Of a stretch of DNA of 64,000 nucleotides, positions 1 to 11,589 are shown in pieces (the stretch's first letter is position 1; each line of letters opens with the position of its first letter). Source of the DNA: Toxonevra muliebris (Eukaryota; Arthropoda; Insecta; Diptera; Pallopteridae); the NCBI GenBank assembly GCA_963691655.1, contig OY829326.1, positions 77,741,235-77,805,234 on the forward strand, in the 5' to 3' direction. The notes beneath the pieces were generated by a model, which was not told where the DNA came from, did not search any database, and was given only the letters and a program-made list of their open reading frames with translations. The position numbers and the translations under genes were made by a program.

Positions 1-4
1 TACA

Positions 5-964
5 TCAAATGGGTATTTCATACTTTTTTTTGTATAGCTTATTCTTATAATTAATTCTTTTCACCAATTCTAAAGTCATCCAAGGCTTAAGCTTTTTTAA
101 CTTTGAGTTCTTGCTAACTCTCTTTGTGCAAATATCAGTAAGATTTGTCAAGGTGTTAGTAAACATGTTGAAAGCAACCGAAGGGTTTTGTTCATTATAG
201 ACGTTGTCCCAAGATTCAAATAAAAGTAAATTGTTCAATGCGGTAAAGTCAGTCTTATATATAACATGGCCGGTAGTTTGTTTTAAGTACTTATGTATAA
301 TAATATTGTCAAAATTCAAGCACGTTAAACAGTGATCAGAAAGATACAAATTTGAAACAGAACTACTAACAGAAATATAATTAGACTTTTCTAAACGCAC
401 AAACATATGATCAAGACAAGTTGCACTAGACGAAGTAATACGTGTTGGATGATTAATACAGGATTCAAGACCAAAAGAAGACAATTTTAATAAATAATTA
501 TCCACAAGAGCAGAGTTTTGTAGAATATTTAAATTAATATCACCGAGAAAAACTAAATTACATGTAGTTTCATCTGATAACAATTTATAAAGATCATTTA
601 AAAAGACTTCATTGTTATTATTATCATGAAACCTGTTCATGCATATAAAAGTAAACTTTTGGCAATTTATCAAGCATTTAACCTTTAAAACATCAGAGCT
701 AAGAAAATTAAAATAAGAGTACTCACAATCTAATTCTTTAGTGACAAAGACAGCTACCCCTCCAGCCGCATACTGATTGTTACAATTTGCAAAAAAATTG
801 TATCCTGGAATATCAAAAAGTGACTTTTCCTCATCATAAATCCATGTTTCTGTTAAGAAGATGAAGTCTGGCTTGTTTACAAACGAATTAAGATGTAGTA
901 CAAAGTTATCAAAGTTTTTACGCATATTTCTAATGTTCTGCTGGATAATATAAAAACTACTCAA
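5..964 (-). pseudogene. Non-LTR retrotransposon ORF2, APE-type endonuclease domain, partial
   Basis: This 319-residue frame has the signature blocks of an exonuclease-endonuclease-phosphatase domain. It starts with a QQNIRNM block, then FLTETW with the catalytic glutamate (about residues 36-41), LGDINLN (about 140-146), a TCLDHMFV block and the terminal SDH of LSDHCLT. In this family the domain nicks target DNA to prime reverse transcription. The length covers the whole endonuclease plus the start of the linker. The frame stops at TGA 5-7 before any reverse transcriptase. This is either a disabling stop or a frameshift, and the window edge prevents checking. Confidence 0.8.
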
Positions 965-1027
965 GTAGTCAGGGTTATGGGAGATATTATGGAAATTAAC
1001 ATTTTTGCATAAGTATTAGAGTTAATA

Positions 1028-1641
1028 TCATTCATGGCTTACAGAAATATGATTACTTAAATGCGAATTATTAATTATACTAAGATCCTCAAATGAGTTT
1101 ACAATAATTGCAGTTTCGCCTTCGTTTTTACGCATTAAAACCCTACCATTACTAACCCAAACATATCTAAACTTGTTTTCTTTTTTAAACTTTTGAGCAG
1201 CTTTTAAGAGGTTCCTAGTAGAAGTCGGTAACGAATCATTTAAGTAGATATAATTGTTATACTCACTACCAAACAACTTAGCAGATAGGTTTTTTCTGTG
1301 CAAGTTTTTTTTCTTCTAATCTCTTTCTTCCTGTTAAGAGATACAAATTTCACGCATAATGCATTAGTTGCTGTAGAACCTCTGTTGTTTTTTATTTTTT
1401 TAACATAACAATTGTCAATGTTATCTACAGTGATATCGGATTGCAGCCCTACTGTGAAGATTTTCATAGCAGAAGCGAGAGCATTATTATTGATGTTAGG
1501 AACACCAACAATATCAATGCATTTTTCGCTTCTCTTTAATTTAAGATAGTTGATTTCTCTATTAATATCATTAACTTTCTCTACTAGTTCATTCTTTTCT
1601 ACTTGTAAATTGTGGATAAGTGAAAGAGCATTAGCATTCAT
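1028..1641 (-). pseudogene. Non-LTR retrotransposon ORF1, frameshifted
   Basis: There are two overlapping minus-strand frames. The first (1240-1641) has a leucine/glutamate-rich stretch likely to form a coiled coil (about residues 8-38), then a block beginning CIDIVGVP, typical of the RNA-binding part of ORF1 proteins. The second (1028-1303) continues with YLNDSLPTSTRNLL and RYVWVSNGRVLMRKNEG. This is the C-terminal module shared with baculovirus FP-like ORF1 proteins of CR1/L2-type elements. The break lies near a run of eight T at about 1305, so a homopolymer frameshift is the simplest explanation. ORF1 normally coats element RNA. This copy is not intact. Confidence 0.7.
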
Positions 1642-1915
1642 ATTTTTAAGAGATATTATTTCATTATATCATTAACACAATATTGATATGAGATTTTTAT
1701 TTATAATGATTCTCTGTTTTCAATGTACAGTTCTGCAAGTTAAATACTTTTGAAAATGTTTTAAATGTAGGATTTTTTTCCAAATTCAATGGACGGACTC
1801 TAAACCTGAATTGTCATTACCAATGTTCAATTTCAAATATCAAGTACCTCATTCTTTTTCAATTTTCGCGCTTCTTCGTAGAAAGAGCAAAACAACGTTT
1901 GCCGGGTCAGCTAGT

Positions 1916-2770
1916 AATATATACAAAAATGAAAATTTTATAATTTAGTGAATATTATTTGGTTTCAAAATACAACAGTCATTAAAATTCATTAAAATAT
2001 TCTATTTCTAAATTTTGTAAAGTTCAAAAAAACTTAAATATTCCGAAAAATCATGCAATTTTTTAAGAATTAAATCAACGTATTGAAATTTATTAAAAAG
2101 CCCAAAATTGTGATTCCATTGACCCAAGAATTAGTAGATTTTATGAAATGGCTCATTTTTTTCCAGACTTATTAGGATGATATTAAAACTATATATATGA
2201 AGTTTTCGGCCGTTAAAAGGAATCCTCTGAACCGTAGTGTCTTATTGACACTACAGGGACCCTTTAAGTTGCGGAAATGAGAAAAGTTACCCCATACAAA
2301 AATCGATTTCTAGTGGTTTTTAAAAACGTCCCAGCTTACGAACCATCATAATATCAACCGAAGTTCAACAACGAAGAAAACAAAAAGGTTTTGTTGTACC
2401 CTTACAAAACTCCTTTTTTCCTGTATGGGGCTCGATGCACTTTAATATATAAATATATTCGTAACGAAATATCTAATAAAATGATGTAGTAGATTCTACC
2501 AAGGCATCGTACATACAAATTACTAAAGCAAATTAAAACAAATCTTTAATTAACTTATTAAATATTACGGTGATAAAAAAAAATATGGCTTCTACTCCAT
2601 AGATCGATATTCATACTTAAGTGTGAGTATAACAAAAATATGAAACTTGAAACAATCTTATCTGGATACCATATATACATACCTACATAACACAAAACAA
2701 TAATTTATCAAGTCTTTTTGCTAATGATATAAATGACATCCACATACAGTTAAGACTTAAAATTAAACAT
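1916..2770. other. Intergenic, no gene recognised
   Basis: This is AT-rich sequence between the retrotransposon relic and the first peritrophin-like gene. I see no coding potential, only a small hairpin (GTAGTGTC-TTATT-GACACTAC) near 2236-2256. Confidence 0.5.
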
Positions 2771-2774
2771 TAAA

Positions 2775-2816
2775 TATATATAAGTAGAAATCTATATAAA
2801 CCTCTAATAATCAGTG
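2775..2816 (+). promoter_or_regulatory. Putative core promoter of the first peritrophin-like gene
   Basis: TATATATAAG (2775-2784) and TATATAAA (2793-2800) precede TCAGTG (2811-2816), a match to the fly initiator consensus TCAGTY. The TATA-to-initiator distances (about -36 and -20) are not ideal, so the exact start site is uncertain. The block sits 55-100 bases upstream of the proposed start codon at 2871. Confidence 0.35.
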
Positions 2817-2870
2817 AAAACGAATTAGTCTATTGTTCTTACGTATCGTATATTAGTAAGCAGAGACATC

Positions 2871-5800
2871 ATGAGAGGTATGCAGAAGAAAAACCCAATA
2901 AGGAGAGTGTCAAGTGAAGTAATTCAAGTGGAAATACATAGTACCAATTCATGAATGGAATAAAGTTGGAAAATATTTACATATATCTTTGATTAAATCA
3001 CGTTCATTTTTAAGCTACTTCATAACCAGTTGTGCAATTATTTATTTCTTTTCTTGACGGAAATCGTCATACTTAAAGAGGAAATGGTGGCTTCTAAATA
3101 AACACACTTCGGTTTTACTACGATGAAACTAATATTGAAACTTACAAAATATAATTTCAAATTAACCTCATTTGTGTGATATTTTTCTTCTGAATGATGC
3201 GTGAATAATCCTCGGTGGGTCTACAAAAAAAAAATCGAATGTGTAAAACCACGTGACCCTTTTGATACCACAAATTGATTCAGAAGTAAGCATTATCGGC
3301 TATACATTACGCTCGTATCTTTACAGTTTTTCGCGGTAGTATACTGTTTTTTAGACTTCAAAACCGCATACCGCTTCTTTTTTTTTTTACAAAAATACGG
3401 CGTTTATACTAAGGAAAATATAAAAATTTAATTTCTTAACACTTCGAAATTAAAATTTATCAATCACAATGCAAAATGTCAGAGAGGCCAATAGCAACAC
3501 ATTGCGAGTATGCTTTTGAAGTGGAAACATTAAAGGCGATTCTGATCGTCAAATGAAACTTGAAATTATAGCAAAGCCGAAAATGCTTCGTCAAATTTCT
3601 TCAATGGACTAATACAATACGAAGATGATTCAGATGATGGATAATTTGCTTTCATTGTTTATTTTTTTTGAATAAAATTGATGCCGCGAAATATACAGTT
3701 TCCTCGAATCGATTTACTGTTTTTTTTTTAATTTTTGGTAGAAATATACAGTTTTTGGTCCGAAAAAAGATACGAGCGTTAGCTATACGTAAAGTTGTTA
3801 CTTTGTCTTTTATTTAAATTATGCTATGTGTTCAAATACGTTGGAATTGGTATACCTTGAAAATTTCGGGAATGTTTAAGGATAACTAGTCGGTAATATC
3901 AGATTTTGCTGCCTTTTCGCAGCCAGACTATCAAAAAAATACAACCATATTCCTCTCAAGTTAAGCTGTTTACTATGTATATACAATTGTTTTCATAATA
4001 ATAGCAGTGTTACGAAAATAGAGATATAAAGATGATTAAGTAGAAAAAATGCAGGAAAAATTTCAATTCACACTTATGAACAGCAAAATTTTTGCATTAT
4101 TTTAATTTTTTTTTACAAATTGGAAAACAAGAAATGTTTATGTTTCGGATACCTAAGACTTCAGGATATAGTTGAGAACCAATTCAATATACTTCAATAT
4201 ATCGGTGATTTCCCGCTAGAACGTAATTTCTCTGCTATTATTGAGAATATAGTACAATTGTAAATATAGCAATTATCTTTACATTTACACTAGTGGTAGA
4301 AACTAAAGCAACGTTTTTCCAATATTACATTTCTTTAAAAACAACAAACCACAAAAATAAACTAGAATCCACTACTTTACTACTATTGAATAAATATTTA
4401 CATAAATATTATACTTCATTGAGTTCATACAAAAAGTTATTAAATATCTTAGTAATTAATAGCATATCTATTTTTTCAACACTTCTACACACCTGCAGCG
4501 AATAGAGTCGATAAGTCGCCCGATTTGATCTTCTGATATGCTCTCCCAGGCGTTTTTTATTGGAGTAAAGAACGTGTTTTTATTTGATCCTTGATCTCGT
4601 TCTATTTTTCAATCAACTATATCTTATTTGTTTTCTATTGGATGTTTCCATTTCGAATTGTTTAGGATTATTTAAGAAGACACAAATAGATGATGCTTTT
4701 TAATCTCGCGTAGTATCATTTGGCCCGTACAAACCATCTTGAACTTTCACCAGAGTGGCAATTATCAACTAATATTTCTGAGGAAAAAAAAAAACTAAAT
4801 ACATTTTCATAATGCACACCAAATAGTTGCTTTAGTTTCTACCATACTCTGAGTATTTAGCATACTAGACTTTAATTCGCAAATTTGGTTCGTTCCAGTA
4901 TCAGTGGTCTGTCAACCCCATTCTGTAAAAAAGTCTCAAGTATAAAAAATGTATTCATAATTTTTTTATAGATTGAAATTATTTCGAGTGAAATTGAAAT
5001 CGTAGTATTATAAATTGCACCGCTTTGATTTCAATTCCACTCGAAAGTCAAATTCAGAACATTGCTGTATGCATGTATCTACTAGATATTCAACAGACAC
5101 TTATAGATTCTTTCTTCAATTTCAGCGATAAATCTATTGTTGACTACGTTACTCTTTATTGTGACTGTTGAATCACAAAAACAATATTTAAATTCCAATG
5201 AGGATATCTGCCGACTCTTTAAAGATAAAACCAAGTTGCGAAAACCAGGAACTTGTGACACACAAATTACGTGTACAAATTTTACAAGCGAAGTAACTAA
5301 AGTGTGCCCGGTAGGCGAACTTTATAAACTTACAGGTTCCTGTGCAAAGTCAGATAAGGTCACGGATAAATATTGTGCATCACCATGTTCCAGAACCTCA
5401 CCAAGATATGTAAAGGATAAAAAGAACTGCGATGGCTGGTATAACTGTCTTGGTGAAGAGGAAATTAAACGTGGTAGCTGCTCATTTAACATGTTTTTCG
5501 ATCCAGAAACTCAGCTATGCAATTATCCGGAACAGGTAGACTGCGATCCTACATACAATTTTTGTGATGTAGTACCGAGTAATACACCAATTAAAGATGA
5601 AGCCAATTGTCATAAGTATTATGTTTGCAAAAAAAATAAATTAACTGGAAAAACTAAACAAACACTAGTTACTTGTGAAAATAAATATTTCAATGTTTTA
5701 ACTGGTAAATGTGACGAGAAGGCTAGAGTTGATTGTACTAAACATCCGATACCGGAAAATGTATGCGGCACAACGAAACTTGCAATACGTGATCGATTTA

Positions 5801-6138
5801 TTGCGGATGAAATTACATGCCGCGGTTATTTCCATTGTAAGGATTTAGGTTCAGGGAACCCCGATACCAACCCCATATGGGGTCAATGTAACGTTGAAGA
5901 GTTCTTTAACTTCAAAGAAGGTGTTTGTGCTAAACGTTCGCATGTTGCATGTGAAATGGATCGTTGTGATGGACGTGCCGATGGTTTTGAACTGAGCCCC
6001 AGAAGAGGCTGTCAACATTATTTCGTATGTACTAAAAACTATACGGAAATGGAATTACAGTGCGAGGATGGCATGTATTTTGATGCAGATGCTAGAGTAT
6101 GTACTACAGCTAAGAGATCATACCCAATTTGTGTATAA
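2871..6138 (+). CDS. Peritrophin-44-like protein 1 (five chitin-binding type-2 domains), two exons
   Basis: Proposed join is 2871-2877 with 5126-6138, giving 339 residues. The long exon has no usable ATG; its first in-frame candidate is TTG at 5137. A 3' splice site (TTTCTTCAATTTCAG) ends at 5125. The upstream ATGAGAG followed by GTATGC supplies Met-Arg and the first base of a split codon. The joined N-terminus has a hydrophobic core ending near residue 19, a signal peptide. Five six-cysteine CBM14 domains follow at about residues 31-86, 90-142, 149-206, 216-278 and 283-338. Each has the aromatic block before Cys3 (WYNC, YYVC, YFHC, YFVC) except domain 1 (QITC). No mucin or catalytic region is present. 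Such proteins bind chitin in the peritrophic matrix of the gut. The 2.25-kb intron holds a hAT-type element and a Tc1 relic. Confidence 0.85.
3307..3781. mobile_element. hAT-type nonautonomous element in intron 1
   Basis: The terminal inverted repeats are TTACGCTCGTATCTTT (left) and its partner TAACGCTCGTATCTTT read from the right end. They are flanked by GCTATACA (3299-3306) and GCTATACG (3782-3789), a 7/8 match to an 8-bp target duplication as made by hAT transposases. The interior is AT-rich with no transposase frame. Confidence 0.7.
4288..4853. mobile_element. Tc1-like element, internally deleted, in intron 1
   Basis: A perfect 18-base inverted repeat (GGTAGAAACTAAAGCAAC) lies at 4295-4312 and 4826-4843. 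TA dinucleotides flank the outer ends (4286-4287 and 4854-4855). The interior carries the C-terminal relic of a Tc1-type transposase on the minus strand. At about 566 bp it is much shorter than a 1.3-1.7 kb autonomous copy. Confidence 0.75.
4468..4690 (-). pseudogene. Tc1-like transposase C-terminus, decayed
   Basis: On the minus strand the last codons read TPIKNAWESISEDQ, then IGRLIDSIRCRCVEVLKK and a stop at 4468-4470. This matches the family's C-terminal pattern (AW..I....I..LIDSM..RC..VI). Upstream in another frame is HPIENKYS, a worn form of the LNPIENLW block holding the last catalytic region. Stops and frame changes separate the pieces. Confidence 0.7.
4982..5046. repeat. 20-base inverted repeat (hairpin) near the intron 3' end
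   Basis: TTTCGAGTGAAATTGAAATC (4982-5001) pairs with 5027-5046, 19 of 20 bases, around a 25-base loop, about 80 bases upstream of the acceptor. It may be a transposon end remnant. Confidence 0.6.
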
Positions 6139-6150
6139 CGCTGTATGATT

Positions 6151-6156
6151 AATAAA
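6151..6156 (+). terminator. Poly(A) signal of peritrophin-like gene 1
   Basis: AATAAA lies 13 bases after the stop codon, implying a very short 3' UTR. Confidence 0.6.
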
Positions 6157-6231
6157 ATGTAATATGATAGAACATTTAAAAAACATTTATATATGCTTCC
6201 AATGTATTCGAAACGCATAGATTTTTATTAA

Positions 6232-6744
6232 CTCTTTCCTGCCGGCTGTACTATATAAAGTACAACAAAGTGAGTAGTCTTTACTGAAAAAGTGCGGCAA
6301 ATTTCGTAATCATTTGTGTTTTTTTGAAAGATAATAGATGCATCTAACATCACAATTTTTTTTTTAGCGGTTGCGGAGTCATTTGATGACATTTTATATC
6401 ACCGTAAAAACCGCTTGTGGAAAAATTGTTAAATTTGGTGAGAGGTATTGAAATAAAAATTAAACTTAAATTTTTGAACAGTTAGTGGAGCTTGAACTCT
6501 TAGAAAATTTATTGTTAAAACGTAAGTTCAGAGATCAATAAATATAAAAATAGTTTGCTTTCAATAAAAAAATATTTTTGTGGAACAATTTTGGGGGGCT
6601 TTTCCGCTGATTGTACATTATATAGTACAGGCTAGGAAATAGGTGTGGTAGAATAACATATTTCTAATTAGGAAGATAAAACAAGGCCATATACGAAAAA
6701 TCATTGAATTCTGATCACAGAATCTATGTGCCAGCGGGAAAGGG
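6232..6744. mobile_element. piggyBac-type nonautonomous element (TTAA-flanked)
   Basis: TTAA at 6228-6231 and 6745-6748 brackets ends CTCTTTCCTGCCGGC and, from the right, CCCTTTCCCGCTGGC (12/15 identical). A second inner repeat, TGTACTATATA against TATATAGTACA, lies inside. There is no transposase. Confidence 0.7.
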
Positions 6745-6748
6745 TTAA

Positions 6749-7418
6749 AGACATTTCATATAAAAAATATTATCTTTTTAGTATCATTGATAGTTTTCTG
6801 ACGAGTGCCAGATCACTCCAAGAGGTGCCACGAGGAGATTGTATGTCGACTTGAGAAGGAGGAACGCCAGAATTGAATATAGACTCGCCCGCCTGTGAGA
6901 AGACTTGATTATGAAAACGTAACGTAAGGTTTCGTAACGTTGCTAACTGTCACGTCTTAATTTTATAATATAGGAAGTGCGTGTAAGTGATTACCAATAA
7001 CATTACATAACACTTCCACGCCCATTACAGTGGGACTTGTTTTCAATTTTTACCAATTTTGAATTTTTTTAATTTTAAAGATAAAAAAATAATATTAAAT
7101 ATTTTTTTTTTTAAATTGCGAAACCTTGTAAATAGTTGGTTCGATTGTTTATCTTTTAGCCGGGGAAAGAAAGTGTAAAGAACGGTTCAGCTGTTCATTC
7201 GTAATGCTTCCATGAAACTGTGTGGTGCGTTTTCGCACCATTATCAATATACGAGTTCATTTTTAGGGTAATTTCAATGCTTTGAGTTTTCGTCATTATA
7301 GTGACAATATCAGAAAAAATGATTCACTTCATAGTTACAGTTAAATATAAGTTTTAAATTATATTTTAGCGCATATTTAGCCGTATGACCGAAAAACTTT
7401 TTTATTACAATAAAATAT
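6749..7418. other. Intergenic, no gene recognised
   Basis: AT-rich sequence. Inverted pieces containing cacttcc/ggaagtg near 6975 and 7011 suggest another worn inverted-repeat element, but I cannot define its ends. Confidence 0.4.
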
Positions 7419-7616
7419 ATGACAATGTTGCTTGTAGAGGAGAAGCCATCAAACAATGCCATTCGACTTGACCTTGTCGATTATTGTGTTACTGAGGGAC
7501 CAGATGGTTCCCATAGGAGATGCAAACATTGCCACAATCATACAACATACATAAACACAAAATGCAATGTATCATTTTATTTGAAATGTTTCCAAGCCAC
7601 CCACTCCAAACAATAG
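7419..7616 (+). pseudogene. piggyBac transposase C-terminal cysteine-rich fragment
   Basis: The frame ends with RRCKHCHNHTTY, TKCNVSF, LKCFQATH. The spacing C-x2-C, C, C-x-x-x-H matches the cysteine-rich C-terminal domain of piggyBac-family transposases, which binds the element ends. Only about 65 residues remain and the DDE catalytic core is missing, so this is a fragment. A TTAA-flanked element begins 270 bases downstream, but a link is not shown. Confidence 0.6.
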
Positions 7617-7891
7617 TTTGAATGTTTTTTTTTTACTTTTTTCAAAAATAAATTACAAATTATTTTTTTTACCTTGAATTAATTGCGTACAAATACAAGC
7701 AAAAACAATTACACTTATAAATTTAATGACTTTTTCAGCCCAACAATAAAAACATAAACTGACAGTGGTGCGTTTACAGTGGCACCACTTTACCACGCCA
7801 ATACCTATACCTTTTTTTTCATGTTTGATCATTCCTATATCTTCCCCTAAAAAATTGAAATATTCTCAGTATTTCTATACTTGTCAATTAA

Positions 7892-8021
7892 CCCAGTAAT
7901 GCCTAGCGGCGCCATATGGCACCTTGTCGCTGAGGCGTTCCTGAGTCAGGTTCAAAAACAATTTTTTTCTCAAGTTACTTTCTTGTTCCATCTACTTTGG
8001 TTCTCGCTCGTCCTTAATGGG
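7892..8021. mobile_element. Short TTAA-flanked piggyBac-type element
   Basis: TTAA at 7888-7891 and 8022-8025 flanks CCCAGTAATGCCTAGCGG and, from the right, CCCATTAAGGACGAGCG. The repeats are imperfect (about 12/17). At 130 bp it is either a minimal nonautonomous copy or chance, so confidence is moderate. Confidence 0.45.
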
Positions 8022-8068
8022 TTAAACACAATGGAAGTGGCACCACCAGCAGAAAACACAGCTCAAAT

Positions 8069-8883
8069 CAGGGCTTTGGAGAGGAGCGTGGAGCTGGAGC
8101 AAGGAGCTGTGGAGCACATTGTTTTGACCGGAGCTAGAGCCGGAGCTGGAGCAATGAAAATTTAACCGCTCCGCTGCTCCGATTAGTCATTTTTCCAACT
8201 ACCTTTTGTTCGTTTACAATTCATTGTTTTTGAACTCTTCATTGTCATTTTCATTGCAGTAATGAAAATGGTAATTGAAATATTCCATTGCCATTAATGG
8301 TTATGGCCAGAGAAATCATCATCGAAGTAGTTTAGTTCTTTACATATTTACAAAGATGCTTGAAATGTACAATTACCAGGTGTGACGGTAAATAATTCTT
8401 AATTTTTTCAAAATACATCATTGGAAATAAGAGGTGGTTCACTATCTTAACTGATTCTATTGCTATAAAAGCAGCCTTCAAAACGTTATAGTTGTTGTAC
8501 GAGTTAGTATCATATTTTTTTGGTATGGTAAAGATGTCGAGTTTTGAGCCAAAATGATTTTGCGGCAATATAACGCCTTGTCCCACTCATCTGTGTCGAA
8601 AGTTTTGGAGTCATGTACCCGAAAATTACGATTTATTCCTTAAATAAAGATTTCAGTTCTCCAAATTCGAATACATAACGGGTGTTAGGATAAATTAAGG
8701 TAGCGATACATACATACGAATTTAAAATAAAAAAATAAAATATTTTTATTAAGAAAACTATATTACTTTTTATTATTATTAGGAGCTCGGAGCAAAGCAC
8801 GGAGCGGAGCTGGAGCTATATTCAAGAGGTTGGAGCGGAGTTTGAGTGGAGCAACCCCAAAATTTGGCTGCTCCAAAGCCCTG
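8069..8883. mobile_element. hAT-type nonautonomous element with GGAGC subterminal repeats
   Basis: The terminal repeats CAGGGCTTTGGAG and CTCCAAAGCCCTG are exact inverse copies. They are flanked by a perfect 8-bp target duplication GCTCAAAT (8061-8068 and 8884-8891). Both ends carry dense GGAGC/GCTCC motifs (8083-8180 and 8780-8860), the sort of subterminal array hAT transposases bind. A minus-strand frame at 8332-8586 is not recognisable and I do not call it a gene. Confidence 0.85.
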
Positions 8884-8891
8884 GCTCAAAT

Positions 8892-9858
8892 AACAAAAGC
8901 CAATTCTTCTTCTGCCTTTGTCGCTTGCCAAATTAGAAATAGATTTAAATTGGCGATAGCTACAATTGTGTTCGGTAGTCAAATAATCGTCTCCATAAGA
9001 ACATTTGTTTTTATAATTTGATAGATGTAGTCAATGTGTATGGTGCAAGAGTTCTATCTTCGATAAATATCTACGTTACGTTTGCATAATCGAGCCTTAA
9101 GAGTAATGCATTTTTTTTTACAGAAATTCACAAAATTTAGCTAAATTTCGACCGAAACTGATGTATTCGGCTGCGATTACAGTGGCTCGTCCCACAAATA
9201 AAATATAGAAATTCATAGAGCCAAAACCAAAAAAAATGTATATATTTCGGTGGGTTTGAATCAATTTCAGATTTTTAGTTGCGGATATAATAAAAATTTT
9301 AAAAATATATAATTTTCCCAATTCTTAAAGTTCCATGTATTACACTTTCTTAGCAAATTTATACCTTTTTGATTTTTCAGGATATTGAATGTAGTATATA
9401 TTTGCAAAATTACGATATTTTGAAAAATAATCTAAAAAAAAATTATCGAATTTTGTTAGCTAAAATCTAAAGATTTTGTGGTTTTATGTGCTGCTTTCTT
9501 CAACAGTTGCTATACACCTCTCACATTGGTGTGATTCAAGAAACAAGTCTCCACTTTCAAAAGCAGGCTAAGCGTTTTCCAAGCATATATTAAAAAGGTT
9601 TTGTATAGTTCTGCTGTATGCAAGATTACTCCAAACACAATTATATTTTGGTTTATTGGGGAACTAACAAATTAATTCCAAACTTTATCGCTACCCGCCG
9701 AAACATGAACCTGAAGTACGTAAGCAAATGGAAGAGATTAGAGAATTAGTAGCTTTTAAAAACAATAATAAAATATTTTTAGATAAATTTTTATTGGCAT
9801 TCTTGTGCAAAAAATTTAAAATTTAGCCGCAGGCGCACTTTTATACATTAGATATGTA
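8892..9858. other. Intergenic, no gene recognised
   Basis: AT-rich sequence with short random frames only. Confidence 0.5.
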
Positions 9859-10083
9859 TGAGCCGTTGAGTGCAAAAGTGGTGTGAGTAAATGCTTCTAA
9901 CTAAAGCCTCATTCAGTTTTCTGGAAAAAGTAGTGCAAGTCTAGGTTCAACCGTGCTTTATAAAGCTGATTGTGCAGTGGGAAAATATATTTCATAAGTA
10001 CTCTTTTTTGTACAGCACTTCTACAAAACCAATGTATTGCTAAAAAATTATTGACTTCCAACACTTTTGCACTCAATGGCTTA
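9859..10083. mobile_element. Tc1/mariner-type MITE
   Basis: Inverted repeats AGCCGTTGAGTGCAAAAGTG (9861-9880) and its partner at 10062-10081 match at 19 of 20 bases. TA is present at both edges (9857-9858 and 10084-10085). There is no coding region in 225 bp. Confidence 0.6.
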
Positions 10084-10085
10084 TA

Positions 10086-11193
10086 TAATGAAAATGTACC
10101 TATAATTGAAAAATAAGAATAGTAATTTATAGCTTTATTGGATAAAATTATGGTAATTGAAATACCAGTCTTCTAATAAAAAACAGTTACCACGATAAGA
10201 CTAATATCGATAAGAACAAATAAAATCGCCAACCAGTATTTGAAGATAGCATTTCGAACTTTTTGCTTGAGAATAGAAACGGTCAACGGGTATATAACCT
10301 ACTGTCATATGTAATAATAAAGTTTTACAAATGATGTCTTTGGTGTCTGAGAAAAGGTTCTTAACCTTACGAAGGCAACATTTTTTGTCTTTTGTAAATA
10401 GCAACAGTGTTTAAAAGAAAAAATCAAACTTATTTATAATAAAATCAATAAAAAACTTAAAAAAAGTTCATTTTATTCATTTGAATACACCGTTTTTTTT
10501 TAACATTTAATAAATTCAGTTAAGGGAAATCTCTTTGCGGTGCTTTTATAAAGTAGTGGGGTGACTGGTCAGCCCTGTTGCCTTCCTAAGGTTAAGCAGA
10601 CTCTCCAAAATTTCTCTTCCTCTCTTTCTTCACCTTTCATCAACAGATCCTGAATTAGCGGACCCAAAACCATGCAAAATCATTAACAAATTGTATTGTC
10701 AAATTTCTTTCTGTACAGTGTAATCAATACCAACAAAGGTCAAATAATAATAATATTTCTAAACGACGAAAACAACATTATTCAAACACAAAGCACTGGA
10801 CAGAAACAAAGCCCACAGCCTGAACCAACGGTAGTTGATACATTAAGTATTAGATCGAAAATAAACGAAATCGACCGCTAGTTTTTTATAAACTGCTTCT
10901 CTAAATTTGCTTCCGCTTACATACTTCCAAGTAGAATCAGGATTGTATTTTTAAAAGCTTTTAGAAATTCCACAAGCCAACATGGCGTCCCCAAGAAATT
11001 ATTGTGTAATCTAGGTTCAAAGTTCATTAGTAATATTTTTAAGGATTTTTGTAGCCAATACAATATCAACTCAATTAGAAAAAGGAACTCAAATTAGAAA
11101 TAGACCATTAAGAAATCCTACCCGAAACACTAATAACAAATAATAATCGTGTTCACTACGCAACTAAGCTAACTTCATATGAACTACTTCATG
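10086..11193. other. Intergenic, no gene recognised
   Basis: Nothing supportable is seen apart from AT-rich sequence and short frames without family resemblance. Confidence 0.5.
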
Positions 11194-11201
11194 GTAGAAC
11201 G

Positions 11202-11581
11202 TAGAGTTCCACTGAACATCCATTTTTTCGCCGAACCGAACTTCGTCCAAAACTTTAATGATCGGTTGAAGCCGAAGGCCGAACCGCCTCTGAGTTTTCC
11301 TCAGGAAAAAAATAAATCAATAATTTTTTACTTTTCAAATGATAAATTTGGCCTTATTTCAAATAAAAATATTTATTTAAATTATAATATTTTTTTATAA
11401 TAATATGACGTTTTAAATCAATAAAAAAGTTCAGAGCCTGTAGCACTAAAGAGTTGCTCACTTGCAACACTATATGAAGAATCGGCAAGATACTGTGGCC
11501 CGATATTCTTATGTTCGGCCAAGTTTTGGCCGAAGTCGAACATCAAATTTATAAATGAACCAAACGTTCCGCCGAACTCTA
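11202..11581. mobile_element. hAT-type MITE with TAGAGTTC ends
   Basis: The left end TAGAGTTCCACTGAAC and the right end (read inward) TAGAGTTCGGCGGAAC form inverted repeats. Flanks GTAGAACG (11194-11201) and GTATAACT (11582-11589) match at 6 of 8, an aged 8-bp duplication. The interior is rich in TTCGG/CCGAA. The same terminus occurs at 46200-46218, next to a hAT transposase relic. Confidence 0.65.
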
Positions 11582-11589
11582 GTATAACT

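Larger units (their letters stand above)
5..1915 (-). mobile_element. CR1/L2-like non-LTR retrotransposon, 5' part, degenerate
   Basis: On the minus strand an ORF1-like frame (1028-1641) is followed by an endonuclease frame (5-964), the usual order of a two-ORF non-LTR retrotransposon. The reverse transcriptase should lie to the left, outside the window, and a stop at 5-7 already ends the visible frame. About 270 bases without an ORF precede ORF1. They end at 1911-1915 in a GC-rich block reading ACTAGCTGACCCGGC on the minus strand, which I take as the candidate 5' end. That boundary is inferred. Confidence 0.75.

Noticed and set aside
3985..4010. AATAATAGCAGTG as a Tc1 terminus
   Set aside because: I recall similar ends in fly elements, but no inverted partner was found nearby.
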